Of a stretch of DNA of 64,000 bases, positions 39,012 through 48,197 are shown piece by piece. Below the pieces are notes generated by a model. It did not search any database and was not told the origin of the DNA. It worked only from the letters and a program-made list of their open reading frames with translations. Each line of letters begins with the position of its first letter. Within the stretch, counting starts at the first letter, position 1. Location: assembly GCA_038087015.1 (NCBI GenBank), contig JASBNA010000052.1, forward strand, positions 186,001-250,000, given 5' to 3'. The DNA comes from Cerrena zonata. Lineage: Eukaryota; Basidiomycota; Agaricomycetes; Polyporales; Cerrenaceae. Both the position numbers and the translations under genes were made by a program.

Positions 39012-40049
39012 TTAGATTTTTTGCTTTTTAGCTTCCGGTTCATCATCAAAGATTTCATCAGCATCTTCGAATTGGTCAAGATCTTCATCGTCATCACTGA
39101 CTTGATCATACTTTGATTTCAAACCTTTCATTTTTCTAGTTTGTAATTTACCCAAATCTTGCTTACCAAGATGGATTTGAGCAACCTTGTCACCCATGAA
39201 ATCGGTAGAAACGTTCTTCTTTTGTTTAGGTTGTAATTGTTTAGGTTTGGCATAAGCATCTTTTTCAACTTCAGGAGGAGGAGTAACTCTTCTACCGATT
39301 TTGAAATCCAATCTTGGGCCTATTTCATCGATTTCAACTCTTGGGACTTTTTGACCACTCTTGAAAGTTTTCAATTTATAAACTCTGAAATGTAATAAAG
39401 GTAATTGAGATGAGTTTGGATCTTCGATTTCACCAACTGATAATGCAATGACATATTGTAAACCCGCAACATCTTGTAAATCAGTCTCTTCACCTCTATA
39501 GAAATCCAAGAATAAAGATTTCAAATGTTGGTAAACTGGATGAGTGTCAAATTCTGGACCATTAAATGTGAACATTGGTTTCAATCCCATGGTGAAAGTT
39601 AATTTTTTGAATTCTTGTATCAATTTATGGTTTTCTTGAATTGACAACTCAATCATATCGAAAACTTTATGATTGAAGAATCTTGAAAACACTAATGTAT
39701 TTGGTCTTTTCTTATTATGAGTTGAGAATACAATCAATGATGAATCATTCTTTTCAGAGAAAAATTCTAATTGTGATGCATCTTCAAATGGTCTAATTTC
39801 ATTCTTTTTAGAAAACTTCTTGGTTAATGGTTTTTTAAGAGCCATCAAATCACACATAGCATCGTGTAAAAATTTATTACCAGTGGCTCCTGGAACAAAT
39901 AAGGCACTCTTTGGATTTTCAACTAATTTGGCTTCCTTTTTGGCCAAAGCTCTCTTAGAACGGGCGTTTTTAGGTTTGCTAAATATCTATGTTAGTATTC
40001 ACACTTCTTGCAAGCTTCAACTATCCTTTACATACATCGTTCTAATCAT
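39012..40049 (-). CDS. RPF2: Ribosome biogenesis factor Rpf2, two exons
   Basis: Brix-domain nucleolar protein that, with Rrs1, loads the 5S RNP on pre-60S particles. Exon 1 is 40049..40036 (coding MIRT plus two bases), the intron is 40035..39979, and exon 2 is 39978..39012, giving 326 residues. Splicing restores MIRTIKPKNARSKRALAKKE, matching the conserved MIRTVKPKNARAKRAL start of yeast Rpf2; without it no ATG precedes the conserved N-terminus. The Brix core follows (IRPFEDASQLEFFSEKND, FTMGLKPMFTFNGPEFDTHP, FRGEETDLQDVAGLQYV), then IGPRLDFKIGRR and the basic/acidic tail with HLGKQDLGKLQTRKMKGLKS. Confidence 0.95.
39979..40035 (-). other. Spliceosomal intron in RPF2 (57 bp)
   Basis: The 5' splice site GTATGT is at 40035..40030, the branch site TACTAAC at 39997..39991 (perfect yeast consensus), and the acceptor TTTAG ends at 39979, 11 bases after the branch site. 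Phase 2, after the fourth codon. All three signals are consensus and the joined frame matches the known Rpf2 N-terminus. Confidence 0.93.
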
Positions 40050-40322
40050 TTTCTGCTAGTTTAATCAAAGTTTATGGAATAAAATGTTATCTATTTAAAA
40101 AAGTGAAAAAAAAAAAAAAAAAAAAATCAAGCTCATCTTAAAAAAAAACTACTGTGTGCACATCGCAGCGAAGAGTCCGTACACCTTTATTTAGTTTGTT
40201 TTTGCAACTTTACATTAAAGAGGAATAGATGGCATTAAATTAGGTACTATATAATCATATGCACGTTAGTTGTTTGGTAAAAAAAGTCTATAAATAAAGG
40301 GAAGAAGAAATGAAAAGGGTTT

Positions 40323-42707
40323 CTAAGCCCAAACTTGTAATTGCTCGTAATAGTCAACTCTCTTTTTCTCATCATTATCAAGATTGTTGACAACTGCAGC
40401 TCTTAAATCGTCCACCATTACTGGATGGCCGCAGGTAACAAAAGCAGCTGACCCTAAAGACTCTTTTATGTGAAGACGGACAAGTTGTTCAATTTGAGGC
40501 CTGCCTTCTTTGAAATCAATATGGGCGAGTTCTTTTTTAATTTGACTAACAACTTTAGCAACCAGGTCTTCTGCATTTGTTAAGCCAAAAGAGTTCTCAC
40601 TGGTGGAATTATAATCTTGCAACTGAGTGGCATTTGAGAGGAGCGGCTTATTGAAGCCTGCATCTTGTTCGTGGTCATCCAACAAAGCGTGATTTGAATC
40701 ATCAGAATCGTTATCGTCATCCTCATCAGAGAATTCATGATCGTTTGAGGTTATTGGGAAGCGTAAATGGAAATCTTCCAAACAAGACTTGAGTTCAGGT
40801 TTGGTGACATAAACTGTTGTTTGAATTTTTGTATTTTTGAGTGAATATAGTTCTTCGTAAAACCAATATAAAGATTTATACTCCCTTATAACCCAGACAA
40901 GTTTCAAATGCTGTTTTGAATTATTAGGAGAATGTTTGGCGTAATCAGAAACTTCGGCATATATACCGGGAATCCCGTTCCCACCTGCAACAAATACTGC
41001 CGAGTCTGATCTAAAAGCTGGAGTTTCTTCACCATAAGAGCCTTCGATTGCTACTCTGATTTCTGTAGTTCGGCCAGGATGTTTGCAAAGATATTTATGA
41101 AGGCGCTTGGTGACCCCATCTTTAACTTTGACGAATAAAATAATATTTGATTCTTTTGGATTCACGGAGACAGTATAAGTGAAAGGATGCGATTGCCAAA
41201 AACACGAAGGTAGTAAGAAATGAATAAATGCATGGCCACCAGGAATAGCTTCCCAATGGTCAGGTTTTGGTACAATGATTTTCAATGATTCATCAGCTAA
41301 TAAGATGACTTTAGCCTTTGGGAATCCAAAGGACATCAAGCGATATAATCTAATTATCCGATCTAATAACCAAATAGCCAAGGTATAATAATAAAACCAC
41401 ATACAGTATAAATCTGCCACATGAGCATAAGCACCAGCAATGAAAATAAAGGCAAGAACAATATGAATGATTAAAAAGGCTTCGTACCATTTTCTTCTCA
41501 AAACCAATAAACCTTGAATCATAATAAACCCACCGGCAAAAGTAGCAGCAATACCATAATAAAGATAGGTTTGTTGAATTTTAACAGAGTAAGGATGCAT
41601 ATAAAAAGAATAGCAAGCGGCATGAATCACCACTAGCCCAAAAATAATACGGGAAACCCATCTATGTAATGCAATGAAGCAGGAATAATCCCACCTAGTA
41701 ATCCACTGTAAGATATTATTTCTACCACCGAATAGAATAAATAGAGGAATGATTTCGCTACTTAAAATACTTGTTCTGACCGCATAATAACGAAGTAATG
41801 CTTGTTCTTGAGAAAGAAATATCGGATCGCCATGAACGTAACCTATATTATGTTTAACAAAGAAACAAGTTAAAAGGAAAAACCCAATGATTGAAAAAGT
41901 TTCTAATCTAGTTGGAACTAGCATATCGAGGATTTTAGCAAGAGGTTTTTCATTAGTTTTCCTTTTACCATAGGTGGCAGGTAAAGTGATATTAGCACGA
42001 TACCAATTAGTCAATGGATCAGTTAACTTCTTGACTAATTTGGGGAAGATGATTTTTGACCAATTACCAATAGCAGCCAAGGCAAAAATGCAAAGCCAAT
42101 AACATAAAAGATAAAAGCCATAATCGACTGAGCGATCGTAATTACCGAGAAATTGATCGTATGCCTGTTTGTATAAGGAAGTTTGGTGATCGTCAATTTT
42201 AAGAGGAGCATCAAATATATCATGTAAACGATTATAATCATCATTTAAAGGTTTGGCGTATTTGTTATATTCATTCAAAGAATCTTCAAACATCTGTTTT
42301 GTAATCGTAATATTATAAGAGTCCTGACAAAGTTGAAGAAAGGAACTGATTTGGGAATCATGACTAGTGCTATAACAATGAGCTATAGTGGCTCTGGCAT
42401 TTGCATTTTTACAATAACAAGAACCACCACTATTATCTAAAGGATCAGGCTCGCAAAAACTAGCCTGTCGCATGATTTGATAGCTGCATCCCAAATACGC
42501 TATCTTGGAAGGCCCAAACTTGTTTATAGGAGCACCATTGACTGCCTTTTCCGGGGTGAATGTAATGATGATAGAGCAAAGTAAAAAAACCGAAAGGATA
42601 TTTCGAAGCTGTCGAAGCACGGGTGATTTGAATTTAAGTGGAATTATTAAAAAGGGTATTAGTATGATTGCTAAAGCAGCAGACACATATATAAAGCTAT
42701 GATACAT
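40323..42707 (-). CDS. Ferric/cupric reductase, FRE family
   Basis: Plasma-membrane flavocytochrome that reduces extracellular Fe(III)/Cu(II). 794 residues. An N-terminal hydrophobic span is followed by a Cys-rich extracellular region (YLGCSYQIMRQASFC… CYCKNANA). Next come several spans of the ferric-reductase domain with the bis-heme histidines in FIALHRWVSR, VVIHAACY, LIIHIVLAF and AYAHVADL. The cytosolic part has the FAD motif SHPFTYTVS, the NADPH motif FVAGGNGIPGIYAE and the C-terminal VTCGHPVMVDDLRAAV. An acidic loop (EFSDEDDDNDSDD) interrupts the NADPH domain. It is one of three iron-acquisition genes here, with the FTR-like permeases at 44135 and 61106. Which FRE paralog it is cannot be decided. 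Confidence 0.92.
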   Translation of the reverse strand: MYHSFIYVSAALAIILIPFLIIPLKFKSPVLRQLRNILSVFLLCSIIITFTPEKAVNGAPINKFGPSKIAYLGCSYQIMRQASFCEPDPLDNSGGSCYCKNANARATIAHCYSTSHDSQISSFLQLCQDSYNITITKQMFEDSLNEYNKYAKPLNDDYNRLHDIFDAPLKIDDHQTSLYKQAYDQFLGNYDRSVDYGFYLLCYWLCIFALAAIGNWSKIIFPKLVKKLTDPLTNWYRANITLPATYGKRKTNEKPLAKILDMLVPTRLETFSIIGFFLLTCFFVKHNIGYVHGDPIFLSQEQALLRYYAVRTSILSSEIIPLFILFGGRNNILQWITRWDYSCFIALHRWVSRIIFGLVVIHAACYSFYMHPYSVKIQQTYLYYGIAATFAGGFIMIQGLLVLRRKWYEAFLIIHIVLAFIFIAGAYAHVADLYCMWFYYYTLAIWLLDRIIRLYRLMSFGFPKAKVILLADESLKIIVPKPDHWEAIPGGHAFIHFLLPSCFWQSHPFTYTVSVNPKESNIILFVKVKDGVTKRLHKYLCKHPGRTTEIRVAIEGSYGEETPAFRSDSAVFVAGGNGIPGIYAEVSDYAKHSPNNSKQHLKLVWVIREYKSLYWFYEELYSLKNTKIQTTVYVTKPELKSCLEDFHLRFPITSNDHEFSDEDDDNDSDDSNHALLDDHEQDAGFNKPLLSNATQLQDYNSTSENSFGLTNAEDLVAKVVSQIKKELAHIDFKEGRPQIEQLVRLHIKESLGSAAFVTCGHPVMVDDLRAAVVNNLDNDEKKRVDYYEQLQVWA

Positions 42708-43005
42708 GGTTTTACCATAAAGAAACCGAAAACCATGTAAATTAAAGTAGGGAAACTCAGGCCTATAAATAACAAAGCAATATCCTCAACGTTTTCTGAA
42801 AATAAGAAAGACCCAGGGCGATCTTCACAGAAAAAAAATCAGACAGCAAGACCTAAAGCCCAACAAAGTACGAGATACGACAACGGTCTTTGTAATTTCG
42901 ATCCAAGAGGTCAGTGTAAACAGCCAATCAAACGCAATAACTCTTTTCTTTATTATAACAGAGCTCTGATTTTGTTGATAGTTCGTCGTTTTTATGTAAA
43001 TTTTT

Positions 43006-43038
<33 letters not shown>

Positions 43039-43739
43039 GTTTTCTTTCAATTGAAATCAAAACCGAGTTCCGAGGGTCTCGTCGACAAGTACAGTGCACC
43101 TCCAGTTGCAAAGGGGTTCTTCCCTCTGTGGCAGCTTCCTCTCGCCACTTCCGGTTTCCAGGCAGCCCAAACAGGCCCTGGACGGCCAATAGCTGGTCAG
43201 GAACACCCAAAGAGAGAATACGTGGGTATTGGCAATGGGGTAGGAAGCCACCGGGGGTGAGATCCGGTTGCCGATCACGGAGTTGCAGCCAATAATAAGC
43301 ATTCAAGGGTCGTGCGCTGATGATCTAGATAATCAGCAGAAGCCCATCGGCCGCTCGGCTCGGACTGACAGCAGATCAGGGGGGGTAGCTTTCAGCCTCT
43401 CCGACCGGAGTAGATGTCTTTGAAGTGAATGGCAGGTTGGAATCGAGCGAAACCTTGAAGTTATATCGAAATCAGCAGAGCTGGATTAGATGGGTTGATT
43501 TATAATTGCCATTACTAATTGTGGAATCCAGCAAAGATGCAGCCACGACATTTTTCTTCGAGAACCGGGCTGAATGTCGCGGGGGTCTGGGTGAATGTCG
43601 CGGCTGGGGTCTGGGCTTACTTACTATTAGTAAAAACTGGTCATCAGAGGGTATAAGAATTTGCAACTATAGAAATATATAAATTGAGTAGACTTGAATA
43701 GAATTGAGTAGAAGAGAAAGCAGAGACAAGTGAGATAAG
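42708..43739. other. Divergent FRE/SRX1 intergenic region with GC-rich island
   Basis: 1.03 kb between divergent starts. Near FRE, cctataaataac (about 42760) supplies a TATA on the reverse strand. A T29 run lies at 43008-43036. From about 43070 to 43470 the base composition jumps to roughly 55-60% G+C, unlike the AT-rich surroundings. Both strands stay open over about 200-300 bp of it, but none of the frames looks like a protein. A 22-bp near-perfect palindrome sits at 43316-43337. Two 21-24-bp repeats with gaatgtcgcgg cores are at 43571-43615. I cannot name the island; an RNA gene is possible but unproven. Confidence 0.5.
43627..43633 (+). promoter_or_regulatory. Yap1-type response element upstream of SRX1
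   Basis: TTAGTAA, the reverse complement of the Yap1 site TTACTAA, 107 bp before the SRX1 ATG. SRX1 is a Yap1 target in S. cerevisiae, so the placement is sensible. Binding is inferred. Confidence 0.6.
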
Positions 43740-44138
43740 ATGTCATTTCAAACAGCCAACTTAAAGATTGAAGAAGTTCCCCTTAACGAGATCAAGAGAC
43801 CAATACCTCCAGTTCTTGACTATGAAAAAATAGATGCTATGGTATCGACTTTACAAGGAGCTCCAAAAGCATCCGCTACGTGTGGGTTAGAGGAAATCAC
43901 CCTGGGAGAATTGCCACCAATAGATGTGTTCAAGATTCGAGAATCGGGACAGAATTTTTACTTTGCATTTGGAGGGTGTCATAGATTTCAAGCTTATGAT
44001 AAATTAAGTGAGGATGGAAGCAAACAAATAATGGTCAAGGCCAGAATCTTACCGGCCACTAGATCTACATTGAAGTTGTATCTTGGAGCATCCGTAGATC
44101 AACTATTTAAAGAGATTGATAAGGAGAAGGCCAATTAG
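43740..44138 (+). CDS. SRX1: Sulfiredoxin
   Basis: ATP-dependent reductase that repairs over-oxidised (sulfinic) peroxiredoxins. 132 residues, close to the 127 of S. cerevisiae. Conserved motifs are VPLNEIKRPIPPVLDYEKID, LPPIDVFKI, the catalytic FGGCHRFQAY with Cys80 and the adjacent His/Arg, and the C-terminal LKLYLGASVDQLFKEI. A 12-residue loop (QGAPKASATCGL) separates the N-terminal helix from the core, as in fungal Srx1. Its TAG stop overlaps the TAA stop of the convergent permease gene by 4 bp in total. Confidence 0.95.
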   Translation: MSFQTANLKIEEVPLNEIKRPIPPVLDYEKIDAMVSTLQGAPKASATCGLEEITLGELPPIDVFKIRESGQNFYFAFGGCHRFQAYDKLSEDGSKQIMVKARILPATRSTLKLYLGASVDQLFKEIDKEKAN

Positions 44139-45382
44139 GTATTCAAGGGTGTCATTGAATCGATACTTTCTCTAATTAAATCTTCTTCTGGTGAAGTTAA
44201 TTTAAAATTGCAATGAATTTTTTTATTGATTCTTCTTTTTTGCCATTTAATTGGAATTAATGGTAAATAGCCCCTTTTATCTTCAAATAATAGTGCGTTG
44301 AAACAAATACTTATAATGACCCAATATAATAAATAACTTATAACACTACCGTATGTAGCACTATTAGTCCAACCGAAAACCGCAGTTACAATCATCCAAA
44401 ATGCGCCATCTTCTTGTAATTCTCCATTACAACAATTGACATGCCAAACACTATTGGTTATATCGTAAGATCCAGGGCCATGACCAGTTTCACTAACGTC
44501 AAATCCATCACATAAATCAATAAATCTTTGCAATTCGAAATTCCAAACTCCTTTGGAAAATAAGCCAGCGGCAACCAAGTAAAGAAACCCGGTGGATATT
44601 ACTAAAAACCATTGCAATGATAGGTTATTCCCTGATCTATACAAGAAAACCCCAATGATTGATCCTATTATAATTGCAATCACTACCGAGTTGATAATGG
44701 CCCAGATGCTAGTATCTTCATTGATTCCGATTCCTCCAATGAAAACAATTGCTTCCATTCCTTCTCTTAAAGTAGTTACAAATGGTAAGATGAACATTGA
44801 ATATTTTTCAGACCAGATCGATAACCTTCCCTTTAATGTTGCTCTGGTACTGGATTTCCGGGATCTTATAGCTTTATTAATATAATTCGAATTGGTTATT
44901 ATAGCAGTTAATTTCTTTTGCCATTTTTTTTGCATCTTATTGACTCTCAATATTTTAATCCCCATGATTGATATTATAATACTTGCAATGATTGAAAAAG
45001 TTCCTTCCCAATAATGCTCAGTCACTGACCATAAGTCATTACCCAAAACGTAAAAAATCGTTAATATGATCGTCCCAAGTATAAGACAACAAACCAATCC
45101 TAGAAATCCACCAACCCAAATTTGAATTCGAAGATAATTATATACCGATCGAGTTTCTTGAGATATCTCATCCTTGTTATAGTCATCTTCACCTCCATTC
45201 AAAAGACCTTGGCCTTCCTGCGGCTCCTCATCCTCTTCTGCTGTCCTCTGTGCCGGTTTGGTAGTAATGAAACTCTGATGAATAAAGGCCAATAATACCG
45301 AAACGATAATTGCCAGTTCTAATGTTTCTCGAAGTACAATCAAAAATACTTGCACCGAAAAGTAGTCGTCAAACGTCTTCAT
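44135..45382 (-). CDS. Divergent FTR1-family iron permease
   Basis: 415 residues, seven predicted spans as in Ftr1. The iron-binding motifs are variants: RETLE (residues 18-22) instead of RESLE/REGLE in span 1, and REGME (206-210) instead of REGLE in span 4. The key Arg and Glu are kept in both. Other shared blocks are GNDLWSVTEHYWEGTFS, YDITNSVWHVNCCNGE and WTNSATYGSVISYLLYW. An acidic loop (about 48-76) between spans 1 and 2 is longer than in the second copy at 61106. Family members move iron delivered by a multicopper ferroxidase across the plasma or vacuolar membrane. Given the divergence, a vacuolar (Fth1-like) or specialised role is possible. Confidence 0.88.
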   Translation of the reverse strand: MKTFDDYFSVQVFLIVLRETLELAIIVSVLLAFIHQSFITTKPAQRTAEEDEEPQEGQGLLNGGEDDYNKDEISQETRSVYNYLRIQIWVGGFLGLVCCLILGTIILTIFYVLGNDLWSVTEHYWEGTFSIIASIIISIMGIKILRVNKMQKKWQKKLTAIITNSNYINKAIRSRKSSTRATLKGRLSIWSEKYSMFILPFVTTLREGMEAIVFIGGIGINEDTSIWAIINSVVIAIIIGSIIGVFLYRSGNNLSLQWFLVISTGFLYLVAAGLFSKGVWNFELQRFIDLCDGFDVSETGHGPGSYDITNSVWHVNCCNGELQEDGAFWMIVTAVFGWTNSATYGSVISYLLYWVIISICFNALLFEDKRGYLPLIPIKWQKRRINKKIHCNFKLTSPEEDLIRESIDSMTPLNT

Positions 45383-46091
45383 TTTGCTTGAGTCCTTAAT
45401 TAATCCATGAACTATCGAGAATTCGATCCTTATTTATACGTTGTAAACTGAAGAAAAAGCCAAATTTATATCCAAACACCTATTCGGAATTGCAATCTCT
45501 CGAGTTATCGAAATGATCAGTGCATTTATTCCCGAAACGAAAAAAGTCGTTTTTCTCTTATAACTTTGAAACAAAATTATCTCTTTTATTGCACGGCTCC
45601 TTACCAACGTCCCAACTATTAGCACCATGGGCAGACGGTGTAGAATTCCATTTATAGCCTACCTGATCCAGTCCAATTGTATTGCCGGTTTGTTCTGTAC
45701 TCGTTGGTCGGAATACACAAAGCGTCTCCCGGTGGGATTTTTTCCTGCTTTGGACCGGATCTCGTGCGTGTGTCCAATTAAAAACTCGTAAGTGACTCCT
45801 TTTTCGGATTAGCTTTGTGGAAGAACCGTTGGTGCCCGTGAAGCTAATAGCTTAATGATTAGACTAACTTAGACTAGCTTATTGATTATAGATTATAGCT
45901 TATTGATGTTTATGAAGATTCTGTAGTCTAGCTAGTAGTCAGCTTGCGTTTTATAGCTTTAGCAAATATTATAGCTTAATGATGGCTTATAGATTCTACA
46001 TTGTATGGCTTATAACTTATAGATTATAGGTTGGGAGAGGAAAGACTGGTGGCTATAATACAATATGAATACATTTTATCTAATATACACG
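45383..46091. other. Intergenic region with degenerate ttatagctta repeats
   Basis: 709 bp upstream of the FTR-like gene. From about 45845 to 46030 it contains many scattered copies of words like tatagctta(t/a)tgat and ttatagatt, a decayed simple-repeat cluster with no clean period. No gene seen; the minus-strand open frame at 45434-45628 has no features of a protein. Confidence 0.5.
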
Positions 46092-47732
46092 TTAATAGTC
46101 TAGAGCGGAATGCTTTCTGCTTGCAGCTTCTAAATTTTTGTATTCTTTGGAATCTTTGTAACGATTCCAATCGATGAAATCATTTAATTTGTTTTCACTT
46201 TCATCTTTAAAATCTTCATCGAAATCGGTCAAGTCACTGTCATTAGCATCATCGGCCAATTTTTTCCTTTTAGCCAATGGATCACTTCTTGAACTTAAAG
46301 GTCTTTTAGGCAAAGGTTTTGAAATATTTCTTGAACTATTCATGAAAATCCCACTATTTCTTGAAGCAGCCTTTAATTTTTGAGGAGATGGCGATTTGTT
46401 CGTAACTCGAGGTTTATCAGGTAACTTAACATCATTTTTTGGCTTTGGTTGTGGAATATAAGTTTCGGTCCGAGGATAATTGTTTTTTGGTCTTGGTATA
46501 TAAGTTTCAGTACGGTTTGATCTATTAGGTATATAGGTATCAACTTTTGGTTGAGCTTTAGCATTTATTGATGGTACTGGTGCAGGAGGACCACTGTTAT
46601 AACCAGAAGTTTCATTATTTTGTTTTTGCTTTTTATATCTTTCCTTGTCGATTTCGTGACTTTCTTCAAATCTTGGTAATTCATGAGGTTTCAAAGGCAA
46701 TGGTTCATTCTTGAAATACTCATGATTAATTGCATCTAAAGAATTCAATCTTTTGAATGGATCTAATGCTAGTAATCCTGATAATAAATTTAATCCATCT
46801 TGTTTCATAAATCTTGAAAACCTAGTTTCTAAAGTTCTTTTACATCTCAAACCAATGGTATAATCAGTTTTATTTGGTAATAAGTTGGCATTATACCAAT
46901 TATCACTAGTGGGTGGTCCAATTAAATCAAAAATAAGTTGTGCCTGTTGTGAATCTGACAGTCCTGCCAAAATTGGTTTATAATTGAATAATTCTCCGAA
47001 AACACATCCAACCCCCCACATATCAACACTGGTTGTATACTTTCTTTCTCCTAATAATAATTCTGGTGGTCTATACCATCTTGTAACTACTAATGCAGTA
47101 TAATTTCTTTCTCCTCCTCCTGGTCCTTTGCCTAGATCGGGTTTTTTACCATGATAATGACGTGCTAACCCAAAGTCTGCAATTTTCAAAATCCCATTAT
47201 AATCAATTAAAATGTTTGCTGCTTTGATATCTCGATGTAAATATCGTTGTTGATGTATATAATTAGTTCCTTCTAATAATTGTAACATTAAACATTTAAT
47301 CTGTGGTATCGATAAGTGAATGTTTGGATTTTCTAATAATCCAACCAAGTCTGAACTCATATATGGTGACACTGTATAAAAACATCCTCTTGAATGGATT
47401 AAATCTTGTGGATTATCAACTTTTGGTGATTCATAGATCATATCATTAATCTTCAATACATTTTTATGATTTAATGACTTTAAAATAGTTATTTCTCTCA
47501 TTGCTGTTATTGGGAATCCTTCTTTAGCTGAGTGATTTAATAGTTGTTTTAATGCTACTAAATCATTAGTCCCCCGATGTTTGGCTTTTTGAACAACCCC
47601 AAACGTACCTTGACCTAATTTTTGAATGACTTTATAATCTTTCAAAGAGTTCATCTCCATGAACCTGTTTATAGGTTGACGAGGAAATCTATAAGCATGT
47701 CCATCTTGTGGTTTAAGTGAATCATTACTCAT
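46092..47732 (-). CDS. BUR1: Cyclin-dependent kinase Bur1/Sgv1 (Candida Crk1)
   Basis: CDK9-type kinase that phosphorylates Spt5 and RNA polymerase II in elongation. 546 residues. The kinase domain (about 34-340) has the glycine loop LGQGTFGVVQKAKH, cyclin-binding helix PITAMREIT, the catalytic YLHRDIKAANILI, DFGLARHYHGKKPD and the activation loop ERNYTALVVTRWYRPPE. An insertion rich in Gly (GKGPGGG) before the T-loop Thr is typical of Bur1. The C-terminal 190 residues are disordered and basic with repeats of a (T/R)ETYIP motif (VDTYIPN, TETYIPR, TETYIPQ). The repeats are unusual and may be docking or phosphorylation sites. Confidence 0.9.
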   Translation of the reverse strand: MSNDSLKPQDGHAYRFPRQPINRFMEMNSLKDYKVIQKLGQGTFGVVQKAKHRGTNDLVALKQLLNHSAKEGFPITAMREITILKSLNHKNVLKINDMIYESPKVDNPQDLIHSRGCFYTVSPYMSSDLVGLLENPNIHLSIPQIKCLMLQLLEGTNYIHQQRYLHRDIKAANILIDYNGILKIADFGLARHYHGKKPDLGKGPGGGERNYTALVVTRWYRPPELLLGERKYTTSVDMWGVGCVFGELFNYKPILAGLSDSQQAQLIFDLIGPPTSDNWYNANLLPNKTDYTIGLRCKRTLETRFSRFMKQDGLNLLSGLLALDPFKRLNSLDAINHEYFKNEPLPLKPHELPRFEESHEIDKERYKKQKQNNETSGYNSGPPAPVPSINAKAQPKVDTYIPNRSNRTETYIPRPKNNYPRTETYIPQPKPKNDVKLPDKPRVTNKSPSPQKLKAASRNSGIFMNSSRNISKPLPKRPLSSRSDPLAKRKKLADDANDSDLTDFDEDFKDESENKLNDFIDWNRYKDSKEYKNLEAASRKHSALDY

Positions 47733-48197
47733 TTTAGACTCATGAGTTGTTGATTCTATTCAGGTTGATATGCAAAAAAGGAATAAAAGATAATAATAAA
47801 AAAAATATCAGTTTTGTCCAAAACTTATAAAACCCTATAGAAATTCTTAACTTAATAAGTGAAATGCCAAGTTTAGTCTGTTAGTCTTTACCTGGCTAGC
47901 CTCGATGAACGTCTGCTCAGTCTTAATCGTTGATGTAGACTGTATTTTCCCGTTTTTTTTTTTTTTTCTTTAGAATTTTTTGCGTGCCACTTTCACTTTT
48001 CACTCTATGCTAATGAATTAATATGGAGTGATCTTAATACTGAATAGAGGAAACGTATTTACAACTCGTAAGTAAGTATATAAGTATATTAAATCTCTTT
48101 TGGGAGAGAATAATAAATACATGCAGAGAATTAAACTGAATAAAGGGCAAAAAATGCAATAAATGACCGAAGAATTGAATGATAAAGGTAAAAAATT
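47733..48197. other. Intergenic region, BUR1 5' side
   Basis: 465 bp with a T15 tract (47953-47967) and short ttaagt-type words. It holds the BUR1 promoter and the 3' flank of the ITR-like gene. Nothing else recognised. Confidence 0.4.

Noticed and set aside
42992..43306. Several overlapping open frames on both strands of the GC-rich island
   Set aside because: They read through the T29/A29 tract or start in it, show no domain or conserved motif, and occur in more than two frames at once, as expected from high G+C with few stop codons.
43050..43470. SRP RNA or RNase P/MRP RNA in the GC island
   Set aside because: On the minus strand a few words loosely recall SRP Alu-domain and helix 8 sequences, but the conserved helix 8 loop pattern does not align and there is no T-run terminator on that strand (it is A's).
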